Below are positions 36,516 to 47,106 of a DNA stretch of 64,000 nt, piece by piece; position 1 is the stretch's first letter, and every line of letters starts with the position of its first letter. Under the pieces are notes generated by a model. That model ran no database searches. It was not told where the DNA came from and saw nothing but the letters and a program-made list of their open reading frames with translations. The stretch covers positions 372,001 to 436,000 of the forward strand of contig BLAL01000244.1 of the NCBI GenBank assembly GCA_015698045.1. Direction: 5' to 3'. The position numbers and the translations under genes are program-made. This DNA is from Rhizophagus clarus. Taxonomy: Eukaryota; Glomeromycota; Glomeromycetes; Glomerales; Glomeraceae.

Positions 36516-38385
36516 GGCTGTCTGACAACAAACTGCTGCTGCATGTGCAAAAGTTGTAATATTGCATTTTGAAGGAAAATAAATTCTTTAATTGGACTAA
36601 CGAAAACCTAAACAAAATAAATTTATTAGGCACGCTCAACTAAGTGTCAGAATGATTGACTTACATAGTTAAAAATATTTATAATAAGGTTCTTTCGGAG
36701 TAATTTATTTGCCGTGTGGAGCAAGTACCTGGATGAGGAGGTCAATCTATGGAGCCGATTAAGATTATTTTATGTCGATTAAATGGTTCTTACAAATTCA
36801 GTCTAATAATTTATAGGTGTCGTCTAGTGTAATTATGGTATTTCGGCATTTCAACATATGTTATAAATAATTTCGTAGAAATGCCTTAAATTGTAAATGT
36901 CGTAGTATATGGCGTAAAATAGATAAAGCTTTTTTAGTATTTATAACGGTTCAACGCACATTTTTTTTTTTCCTCTCTTTAGAAACGGTCCTTGCGGACT
37001 TCTTGGACTTCAGTTTTTGGTAAGTGAGGGGGATATTTTTGACATTTACTTTTAAAGAACAAATTAAATTCGTTTCTTTATCTTTTTTTTTTTTTTTAAT
37101 TATCTAGGACATGTAAAATTACGTCATTACTAGTTTCCTGGGCTGCTTCACCTTTTCGGGTGGCCTAAACCCCATCAATTTACGACATTTTATTATGGCA
37201 TCCCTATAATCAGAGGTCAAGAAATCTATATACGCACTGCACATATGACGCTACTATTCTACAATTCGTGAGGTCGTGTGCGGAGTATACATGGGACCCG
37301 AAACCTCCATATGAATTTCCGAAAGTTTCGGGTTTCGGAATATACGAATCGAAACCTTTCCCGAAACCCGAAATTAATCCCGAAACCCGAAACTGTTTTG
37401 GCCCGAATTATGCTCGACTTGGCCAGCACTATCTATAATTTTTGGCCAAGATAATGACTCGGACCCAAAATATTAATTTATTTATTAAAATTTGAAAATT
37501 ACGAATGTTTAATTTCACTTTTATTATTAATTATAAATGCTAAATGGATTACATCAGTAATCATTATTGTTACTTAAAAGAAACCTTGAGTCCTACAATT
37601 AAGTCAAAATAAATATAACATGATTAATACGTAAGTTTCGGTTATATTTCGGTATATATGGTTTCGGGGGGGGGGTTCGGGAGGGATTCGGGATTCGGGA
37701 TTCGGGAAATAGATGCACATCCCGAAACTAAGTTTCGGTATATACCTAAACCTAAAGGGTTTCGGGAGGTTTCGGTTTCGGACCCCATGTTTAGTGCGGA
37801 GCTCACATTCTACACATTCAATTTAACCACAACCTAAAACACAATTATTATTTCGTTTCAAAATTGACTATCAAATGTAGTATAATTGAGTGAATATTTT
37901 ATCAATAATAAATCTTTGTTATTTTCTATATTGATATATAGTTATCATAATGTATACAGAATGGAGTACTTTTGGAAAAGTTATGTTACTATCAATAACA
38001 ACAGGCATCAATATCATTCACGAACTTTGCTCACAAATATAATCTCTATCAATTAATGATTTAATAGGAGTACAACAGCTAAACTCCTTGGTGTACGTCC
38101 TTATTACGATAGGTCTTATGCCAATAAGGATTAAGGCCATGCACTGCTAGTGTGACTTCAACTGTTGTTATCTTTGGATCAAATGTTACAATGTTTAGAT
38201 ACTAATCCATCAAAAATTAGAATAGTAGTATTACAACATTGTATATTGAAGATTAGTTACAACAATTTGCGATGATCGATCCTGAACCATCTGATTTATT
38301 CGCCATCGCTGAAGAAGTTAATTCGCTAATTGACTTTGAAAGATCAAGAAACCACTTAATCAGGAAAATTATTGTATCTTAAGAA
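36516..38385 (+). pseudogene. Kinase-like pseudogene interrupted by insertions
   Basis: 36516-36830 contains broken pieces of the kinase N terminus: TAAACAKVVILHFEG-type ribbon remains, a WTNEN block, and KIILCRLNGS for the VILKRLNxS lysine region. 38085-38385 contains the C-lobe end: GVRPYYDRSYANK (subdomain X), LRPCTASVTSTVV, LQCLDTNPSK, and the tail PSDLFAIAEEVNSLIDF, which matches the tail of the pseudogene at 17.2-18.4 kb. The catalytic core between them is gone. In its place is unrelated sequence, including a hAT-like element with target-site duplication at 37286..37793. Confidence 0.65.
37286..37793. mobile_element. hAT-like non-autonomous element with 8-bp target-site duplication
   Basis: GTGCGGAG is duplicated at 37278..37285 and 37794..37801. 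Immediately inside, the left end reads TATACATGGGACCCGAAACC and the right end on the minus strand reads TAAACATGGGGTCCGAAACC. Long inverted subterminal runs of CCGAAACC/CCCGAAA words follow on both sides. An 8-bp duplication with short inverted ends is the hAT signature (family knowledge). The interior has no transposase. A G10 run lies at about 37666-37675. The element sits inside a decayed kinase gene. Confidence 0.8.
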
Positions 38386-39916
38386 CTTATAAGGTACACA
38401 CAAATAGATTACTGTATGTATAATTATATTGTAATACTAAACGATCAACAATACGAAATATTATTGGAATAAGGTTAATGCCAAAATTTTCAGGAACAAT
38501 TATTTGTGAAACGTTGATCTCTGAAACTAGTAATTAATGAAATAATTCTTATAATACAGTACATAATGGAAATCGTTTCGAAATATAGCAACCATGTGGA
38601 TTCCTTTTGAGTGATTTAATTACATCTTTTCCTTTACATTGAAAGATTGGAAATTAACGTTCTTAATTACGTGCATGTATTAATTTTTAATTTTTTTTTT
38701 TTTTTTAAAAAATTAGCAGATACCTACCTTTTAAAAGACAATTTCGGAGTTTAAAATTTGCAGATACTTTTTTAAAGATAATTACTAGCATTTTAAGACA
38801 TGCGGTTACAAAATTTAATCCGTGTTTTTCACGGGATAAATAATCAAGAATCACAGAAAATATCTGCCTTATTGACACTTCGTGAAAATACCGTGAAAAT
38901 TGATAAAATTTTTTACAGGGAATATGCTACTAATGATGGTAGAAGAGGGTACGGATGTACAAATGATTACATTCCCAGCCAGAAATCAATGGAAGTAGAG
39001 GCCAAAATTAGTTAGTATAACCTAAGACATACATAATATTAAATTAAATAAAAAGATAGACGGTCGTACTTCTTTAAGGGGACAACGATTCTTTTAGAAA
39101 AAAATCATGTTGCTCAAAACATCTAATATTTCACACGTTCCTTTTTTTTTGTGTAAAAATGATTTATCAAAAGATTTATTGAACAATTAAGACAAATGTT
39201 TTTCCAACGTGTGTTTTAATGATTTCCAAATCCGCAATATTGCAAATTTTGGGGACCGGCCCGATCCGGTCCTTTTTATAAAATCGGGATTATTATTTAA
39301 AGTCGGCCGATCCAGTAAAAAAATTCGCTTTTTTTTTTAAAAAAAAATTGACAGATTGCTTGATAAACGTCAAATTAATGGTTTTTTATAAAATATATTT
39401 TTCAAACTTCTTTACTTTGTTTATAAAATTTTTTTTTAAAAAAAATCAATTGCAGATATTCAGACTACAAAATCCTCAATGTACCGCAAATCGCAATTAA
39501 TCCGCGCAATATCCTTATTTATTAATGAATTACAACCTACTAAGATAATTTTAAACAATTTTTTATTTTAATTTTTATTAAAGTGCTAAAATTCTGCGAT
39601 AAAATAGATGGTAGGATCAAGTTCCTTAGAATAGCAGTCTGATCTGTGGTTGTCGAGAGATTATAAAATTTACAAAAATCCATGATTAATATTTTATGAA
39701 TAGGATAAACACTTTAATAATCTTTTGCACTTCAAACTTTAAGTATAAACTGCCTTTAATAGTATTTCATATGTTCATCCCGATCTATTTCAGGGGAGTG
39801 TACATCTTTTCTTCCTCTAAAGGTTACTAGTATTAGTTAGTATAGTTATACTGTGGTTAAAAATATAATGAATAATACTGTTAGCTCCTTATAACGAAAT
39901 TTACACGAATTGGATT

Positions 39917-39959
<43 letters not shown>

Positions 39960-40527
39960 TTGTTTTGTTTTATTTTTACGTTGATATATTGTATACATAT
40001 GAGGAAAAAACGTAATTATTTCTCGTAGCAAGTCACTTTTTTTAGTTGATAATTCAAAATTCGAAAAAAACGCAGGTTAAGAGAGGGAACGCCACCACAA
40101 TGAAATAAAGTATGACGAAGCCTCAATCATTTGTTGATCTGATATCTACAAATAATTTAACAATTTATTATATAATGATTCATTCATTGAATTAATGAAT
40201 AATCATTATATAATGTTTAAATTCATGAAACAACCATTGACGAAGTAATGGGATAGACGAAAAATTCTTTTATGTTGAAAAAAGAAATTAAAATAATTAT
40301 CGAATTGGCAATTACAATAGTATTATTATTCCCAGTTTTCTCGTATTCTCTGGCAATTAAATCCCACCTTCAGAAACCTTTTTAAAGCTCTTGAGTAACA
40401 AAACTTTTTTTCGTTAATAAAAAGATGGGAATTTCGAGTTTCTCCATACCTTTTTTATCATCAAGCTTTCGTTCTTGCTTGAATTAATAATTTTGAGTTT
40501 CCAATTTTAAAGATAATTTAGTTCAAG
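38386..40527. other. Intergenic; small unsupported ORF at 38800-39015
   Basis: The 71-codon ORF at 38800-39015 has an ATG but no recognisable motif. A patch at about 39250-39320 (GGACCGGCCCGATCCGGTCC, then CGGCCGATCC) is GC-rich and partly palindromic, and could be a mobile-element end. The rest is A/T-rich spacer leading to the phospholipase D gene. Confidence 0.4.
39921..39956 (+). repeat. (AT)18 microsatellite
   Basis: Eighteen perfect AT dinucleotides, about 570 bp before the phospholipase D start codon. Confidence 0.9.
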
Positions 40528-43500
40528 ATGGAATTCCTTGAAGGAGCTGTAGAAACTATCTCCGGCCTGATAATTGGAGAACAAGGAACTAAAGGCGAGT
40601 GGGATGAAAAAAACCGTTACATGTCATTTGCTCACGAAAGAAGTAATTGTCATGTAAAATGGTATGTCGACGCTAAGGACTATTTCTACGCTATCTCGGA
40701 AGCTCTAATGAGCGCCAAAGAGGAAATTTTGATTGAAGATTTGTGGCTTTCTCCTGAATTGGTGCGTACACGAATTTTTTTATTAGCTTTTTATAGTAAT
40801 TTATCACGGCAAGGTGCACGTGATAATTAATTATTGCAAAATGCAAATCTAGTATCTTCGTAGACCTCCTGCTAAGAATGAACAATATCGTCTTGACCGT
40901 CTACTTAAAAAGAAAGCAGAAGAAGGAGTGAAGATTTATGTCGTTGTTTATAAAGAAGTTCTCAAAACTACTACTTATGACTCTCAGCATAGTAAAGTCA
41001 TTTTACAGGGTTTGCACAAGAACATCCTTGGTAAGAATAATTTGTATTTTATTTTATTTGTCTGTAAATTTTTATAAATACCTTTTTTATTTAATTTAAC
41101 GGGGTAGTGCAAAGATATCCTGACCATGATCTTAGTGGGACTTTCTTTTGGACGGTAAATGGTTTATTTGAATAATTGAATTGTTTGTTTAATTAATTCA
41201 TTAAACATTGATGATTTTAAAATTAATCTCTTTTATCTCTGTGGTTATTTTATACGTGAAATTTAGCATCACGAAGTAAATGTCAATTTTTTTTAGGTTT
41301 AATTGTGAAGTAATGATAAGTATTATAACCCTTTTCCCTAAATTATAGAAAATAGTAGTTGTCGATAGACATACTTCTTTCATTGGTGGTTTAGATTTGT
41401 GCTTTGGTCGTTATGATACTTCAATGCATCAACTCGCCGATTTTCATGAATACTCTAAACATTATTCTATTTGGCCTGGTCAAGATTATTCAAATCCTAG
41501 AATCAAAGATTTTATTGATGGTATATTATCTGTTATTGATTGAATCATTATTTTTCAACATGCATAGATATATATTTATTCTATTCTCTATTTACAGTAA
41601 AATATTGGGCAAGAACTATAATCGATAAAAAACAATTTGCTCGTATGCCATGGCATGATGTATCCATCGGTTTTGTAAGTATTAAGTATCATCACATATG
41701 AATGTAAAATGGACCAATACTGTAATTAATAGTTGATCCTTTGCGTATAATCACAGGTTGGCAAACCTACACTTGATATTGTGCGTCATTTTATTCAACG
41801 CTGGAATTTTATCAAAAAAAATAAGGCAGAAAATCGTCCCGAGTATCCAGTTTTGATTTCCAAGTCTGATCAACAATACGATCGTGAACATCCTCCACAA
41901 GTCAAATCTTATCTCTATAGTAACGGAATGACTATTAGTTGTCATCCAGACGAGGGTACATGCGATGTTCAAATTATCAGAAGTAGTTCTACTTGGAGTT
42001 GTGGTCTTAGAGAAGTAGAGGTAAATTTTATAATTTTTTGTTAACTCATGGATATAAATATGTATTGAACATAATTTACATTATTAGCGTTCAATTCAAA
42101 ATGCTTACATCAAAATTATTGAAGAATCTCAACATTTCATTTACATAGAAAACCAATACTTCAGTAAGTCGATTATCAATTTAAAATTACTCCAAGGATA
42201 TATTTATACGGCTATTTTTTATATATACATTTTTATTTTTATTTTTTTTTTTAGTTACTGCCACAAAAGAAAGTAGTGGCTATCCAGTAAAGAATCTTAT
42301 TGGAAAGGTAAAATTTAGATTTAAAAAAAATATATTTATAAGTACATATTAAGTATTAACATTCATTATTTATCGTACAGGCAATTGTAGATAGAATTAT
42401 TAGAGCCCATAAAAACAATGAACAATTCAGAATCATCGTTGCTATGCCTTTGCTTCCGGCTTACGAATCTGAATTTGACTCCAGTGATGCCGGTACCGTT
42501 CGGTAAATGTCCCAAATTTAATGTGCATCTTATTTCTTAATCGTATTTGTAATTTTTTTTATCTAATTTGAAATTCTTAGTCTTATCGTACATTACCAAC
42601 TCAAATCAATTTGTCGAGGCAAACAATCAATTTTTGAAGTTTTAAAACAAAATGGTGTTACTAGCCCCGAAAAGTACCTTGGGTTTTACGCACTTCGTAC
42701 CTATGATAAAATCAATCCTCGAGCCGTAGAAAAAGGTTTGGGTGTATTAAAGGATGAAATAGAATTTGGAAGAAACCCTGTTGTAGTTGCTGCAACTGTT
42801 GATGAAAATCCTTCTGAGATCTACATAACTGAAGAATTATATATTCATAGCAAACTTTTAATTGCCGATGACAGAATTGTTATATGTGGCTCCGGTGGGT
42901 AAAAAATTTTCTTCTTCAAAAATCTTTACGCGTTTTTCTTTAATTGATTATTTATTTTTATTATAGCCAATATAAATGAAAGGTCACTAAATGGTGATTA
43001 CGATTCTGAAATTGCTGCTGTTATTGAAGATAAGGATTATATTGATTCCAAAATGGCTGGCAAAGATGTAATTATTTTTATATTTAAATCTTCGTTAGTA
43101 TTATTAGTATTTAAATTTTAATTTGTATTTATTTTAGTGGAAAGCGGGAAAGTTTGCAGCTACTTTACGTCGTCATATCTTTAAGGAACATCTTGGCTTG
43201 CTCAATGAAACTGACCATGAAAAAGCTAATACATTTTGCTATCCACCACCAATACCTGTCGATCATCAAGAACTCTCTAAAGATGATCATATTGTTCAAG
43301 ATCCAGTTAGCGACGAATTCTATTATAACATTTGGCAACAAACTGCTACAATTAATACAAAAGCTTTTCGTACAGTGTTTCGTTGTGTTCCAGACGACAA
43401 TAGTAATTATGATTCCTTAATAATAATATTTTTTTTTTTTTTTTTTATGTTTGTATTTAAATTAATTTATTTATTTATTTATTTTATTTTACAATTATTT

Positions 43501-43728
43501 TTTCTAGTTACAGGCTGGAATGATTTCAAAACATTTGTCCCAGACCGATCAAAAATTCCAGTTGGTCACGTTTGTGATCCAGTTACATTAACCAAAGAAA
43601 AAGTTGAAGCAGAATTGAGTAAAGTTAAGGGTCACTTGGTTCACTATCCATTACAATTCATGAATAAAGAAAAATTATCAGGATCAGTTGTATTTGATTC
43701 TATTACCCCTATGGAATTATTCATTTAA
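40528..43728 (+). CDS. Phospholipase D family protein, two HKD motifs, 14 exons
   Basis: Exons: 40528-40761, 40853-41030, 41108-41154, 41267-41275, 41349-41520, 41598-41674, 41757-42020, 42088-42163, 42255-42307, 42381-42502, 42581-42894, 42967-43067, 43138-43402, 43508-43728. All introns are GT-AG (67-112 nt) and the frame closes to 710 residues. HKD motif 1 is HEKIVVVD (H155, K157, D162). HKD motif 2 is HSKLLIAD (H500, K502, D507), followed by GSANINERS. FIYIENQYFI matches the conserved PLD segment between them. By family knowledge the two HKD motifs form one active site that hydrolyses phosphatidylcholine to phosphatidate and choline. No PX or PH domain is visible, so the protein is the short form, with membrane targeting unclear. 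Exon 4 is only 9 nt and encodes HHE, including the first catalytic histidine. Confidence 0.93.
41267..41275 (+). other. 9-nt microexon of phospholipase D
   Basis: TTTAG precedes and GTAAATG follows the nine bases CATCACGAA (His-His-Glu), in phase 0. Skipping it would keep the frame but leave FWT joined to KIVVVD, removing the catalytic His of HKD motif 1. The family consensus HxKxxxxD requires it. Confidence 0.85.
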
Positions 43729-44306
43729 TTCATTTTATCCTTTAAGACAATTCTTTATTTAACTTTTTTGTCATAATTAAACATCAATTTTGATATATTT
43801 ATTTTATTATTTATTATATTTTTTCGAGTGTGAAATGTTTTAACAACTTTTAAAATGTAGTTTGCCAATTAACAACATGTTTAACCATTTAAGTTTTAGC
43901 TGACGCGCGCGACTTGTATTTGTGACAATTTCTTGATTAAATAAATCAGCATTTTGTAATAGGTTAGCTATTGCATCATGCTATTAATTTATGATATGTC
44001 AAATTATTAAGCAAGGTGAAGTATTAGATACACAATTTCGGACTAATTTATTAAGTATTGTACATTACATGACTTTGAAATAAGTGGTGATCACACTGAC
44101 ACTCAATTGAATGTTTATTAAATATCGGTTGGACTTTTATTAAACCCGAGATCGGTTTGTGATCATAATATTTTCTAATGTGTAACTGATTAATTTTAAT
44201 TTCTATTAATATTCCTATTAAAAAAATTCTTTAAAAGATAACTTATTTATAATAATGAACAACAATTGTTTGATTAGTATATAGTATCTATTGTATAATC
44301 ATAGAA
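43729..44306. other. Intergenic between convergent genes
   Basis: 578 bp separating the 3' ends of the phospholipase D gene and the first nuclease-like gene. Nothing recognised. Confidence 0.45.
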
Positions 44307-45440
44307 TTATTTTCGTAATTTTGATAAAATTCCGACAACGCCCACTGCTGCGCTTGCTACTGCGCCCTATAATATAAAATAATAGAAGTATATGTCCGTT
44401 AACATATTAATTTAAATTAAATTTTTTAGTTAATCAATATAATAATATATACCCCTGCCATCAAACTCATGAATAACGGATGATTTTCTTAATTTACCAA
44501 AAAAAAAAAAAAGAATGAAGATTATTAGTATAATAATAGGAAAATATGTAAAAATAAAAGATTCTATTACCTTGTTCAAGCTCATTTTTCCTAATAGTAT
44601 TAAAAATCTTCTCATCATTAATATCGACAAACTGAATAGGCTCTTTCTTATCATTTGTATAAGATACACCAATCACTTTATGATCATTAAACTTCTTTTT
44701 AGCCAGTTCTTTAAATTTTCTGGCACGTTCTTTAACACTAATTATACCTTCTATTCTCTGTTTTTCTGCAATCTCACCCTGATTATTATTAAGCAATTTA
44801 GTTTCAAGAACTAAGTAAATTCCATAATCAGATCCAAACACCAAATCACCAACTCCATTCTCACAAACATTATCGGGAGTATTGCTACTATCAGGAGTAT
44901 TGTTACTATCGCGAGCATTGCTACTATCGTGAGAGTTGCTACTATCGCGAGAATTACTATTATCGTGGGCATTATTATTGTAGCTCCATTTAAAATCGAC
45001 AAGATATTTAAACCCAGGTAATTTATTTTTAATTTCATTAATTAATCCATTTCTCCAAATATCATCAGAATGATGCATATCATAATTTACTTTCCATTCT
45101 TTTATCTTCACATCATGTTTGTTTTGTAATTCTTTAACATAAGGTTGATACCAACGTTTAATAATTGGCATAACATTTTCTATAATATCTTTTTTATAAT
45201 CAGCATAAAATTCCATATTAATATTATTTGCTCTTTTAAATTCATTACAGTAATCTTATTGTCTTTAAAAACTTTTTGAATTAATATATCAGCGTCATCA
45301 GGGGAAGAAAATTCATAATATCCCAAAAAAAATGTTTCTGTTGTTTCTTGATAAGGAAAAGACAAAATTTTAAAACATATATTAAGAATTATTGTTCTTT
45401 GTTGTTCATTATTTACATCAATCACATAATCTGAAGACAT
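44307..45440 (-). CDS. PD-(D/E)XK nuclease-like protein with Ala/Gly-rich tail, copy 1; one apparent frameshift
   Basis: Minus strand. Exon 1 45440..44571, exon 2 44487..44453, exon 3 44366..44307. The ATG at 45440 starts MSSDYVIDVNNEQQRTIILN, aligning with the NNEDEQNIIIQIC region of the other copies but lacking their CxCxxC. A frame change is needed near 45240, between DNKITVM and the frame holding YADYKKDIIENVM. It may be a real lesion or a sequencing error. The core reads LPGFKYLVDF, then GDLVFGSDYGIYLVLETK, keeping Asp and E-x-K. An 18-bp tandem repeat lies in the loop before GDLVF. The last exon encodes GAVASAAVGVVGIL, a short hydrophobic helix. It is opposite in strand to the other five copies. 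Confidence 0.6.
44871..44978 (-). repeat. Coding minisatellite, six 18-bp units
   Basis: Six imperfect units of 18 bp (first, plus strand: TATCGGGAGTATTGCTAC) encode Asn/Ser/Asp-rich hexapeptides of the type N(S/T/A)(R/H/P)DS(S/N). They lie in an exposed loop of the nuclease-like copy 1, where the other copies have only a few Asp/Asn residues. All units keep the frame. Confidence 0.85.
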
Positions 45441-46011
45441 GTTGAACTTTTTGTTAATCGGAGAAAAAGAAATTAAGAGAACCAATTCTTATTTCATACG
45501 CTTTTAAAAATGTTTAACATATAATTATTCCAATTTAGTAATATCAGAATAATCTGTGTATCAAACAAAAACCTAAACAGATTTTGGTTAGAATTTTTCA
45601 TTATTAAAAATAACAACTAAATGTCATTGCATTAATTATCACGCTCTAATATTTTTTTTTTTGGTCATAGCGTAACATAGCGTAAATTGACTAATCGATA
45701 TTGGGATTCTACGGGACCCGGAACTATCATGTGATTGGCTTGGACAGAGAAACTCCTGTACTACCATATAACTCATATTTAACTTTTCTAAACAAAATAT
45801 ATAGCATAGAAACCATAAAAGTTCGGTATCACGCTCAAATCTGGAATATCTAATATCTATATAAGATTATGTAATTTTGTGGGCGTAAGTACAGTAGTAC
45901 AGTACATGTTATATAATAAAACAAGAATGAAGTATATCCAAATTCGGTTTCTTTTAATATTATATATAAACATTCCTATCTCCCATTTTCAATTCTTACA
46001 TTTATTTCATA
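45441..46011. promoter_or_regulatory. Divergent upstream region of nuclease-like copies 1 and 2
   Basis: 571 bp between two divergently transcribed family members. Just before copy 2, CCAAATTCGGTTTCTTTT and a TATATATAAA stretch at about 45962 resemble the CGGTTTTGTTTCCGAATT and ATAAAAA blocks before copies 4 and 6. This is a suggested promoter, not a proven one. Confidence 0.35.
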
Positions 46012-47106
46012 ATGAGTTTAAATTGTCATTGTTATACTTGTAACGTTAAATATCCAACAAACGCTTACATTTCATCAAATAATGAGGATGAACAAAATAT
46101 TATCATACAAATTTGTAAAAGAATTTTTGAAGCTATTCAACATAAACATACATCAACAGAAATTTCTTATGATGGTAATATAATGTTACATAGACAAATT
46201 CGTAATATTATTGAAGTTGAAAATTTTATTAACAAAGAATTTAATCAACTCTTTGAGGATAAAATATTACGTAAAGAAATGAAAAAACTTCCATTTGGTA
46301 TTTGGAGAATAGGATTTCAATGGAACGAATTTGATAATGATTTCTTAATAAAAAATATTTTAAAAATCTCTCGAAAATGGTGTTACAATTTTATTAAATA
46401 TTTTCAAAGAATAGATGATCAAAAAAGAAAAATCGGAGCAACAAATTCATATAATCCTGATAAAATTCTTTTAAATAATTTAAAATTTTATCTCTTAGGA
46501 TTTGAATATTTAATCGATTATTCTTGGAAATCGTATGATGATGATAATTGTTATGAAGGAAATTTTATTTTCGCTTCAGATTCTGGTATTTTTATCGTAG
46601 TAGAAGCTAAATGGTTAAATGTGAAAAGTGAAAATAATTATCTAATAAAATCAACCCTTACTAATGATGTTAAAGATCAGTCTTTAAAATATAAAGAAAA
46701 AGTTTCAATAGAATTTAATGGAAAATATGTTGCACTTATTGGAGCAACATTTACTATGGATGATGATAAAGCCACATTTGATTTTATTGATCATGATGAA
46801 ATTATTGCGAAACATATTAAGGAAATTCATGAATTTTCAACACCAAGATATGACGATGAATTCAATGAACTTGATCGATTTCAGACTTTAACGAGCCAAA
46901 ATAATACAACTTCAGTATTACAAGGTATCAATCACTTTAATTTGGAGTATTGCTTTTGATTAATTAAAATATTTGTTAAAAATATATATATATATATATT
47001 TTTTTTTTCTTTTTTCTTTATAGGTACAATTACTAAGATAACTGCAGCTGCTGCAGTCGGCTATATTATCTATCGAGCATTTTCAAGAAGTAGTAATTCC
47101 GATTAA
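46012..47106 (+). CDS. PD-(D/E)XK nuclease-like protein with Ala/Gly-rich tail, copy 2
   Basis: Exon 1 46012..46924, phase-1 intron, exon 2 47024..47106, giving 331 residues. The N terminus MSLNCHCYTCN has CxCxxC, which could bind a metal or be acylated. Residues 29-130 are mostly helical. A conserved block LLGFEYLIDYSW (161-172) precedes GNFIFASDSGIFIVVEAKWL (183-202), with hydrophobic strands leading to E198-A-K200, the PD-(D/E)XK core pattern. The family's upstream Asp (GDF in copies 3 and 6) is Asn184 here; D190 is present. DQSLKYKEK (222-230) resembles the QxxxY helix of Mrr/RecB-like nucleases. Exon 2 encodes ITKITAAAAVGYIIYRAF, a probable membrane-inserting helix at the very end. I do not know a named family with this layout. 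Confidence 0.75.

Noticed and set aside
38800-39015. 71-codon ORF with ATG
   Set aside because: No motif, no paralogue in the window and no splice signals. Not listed as a gene.
41751-42044. Frames on both strands within the phospholipase D gene
   Set aside because: The plus frame is exon 7 of phospholipase D and the minus frame is its shadow.
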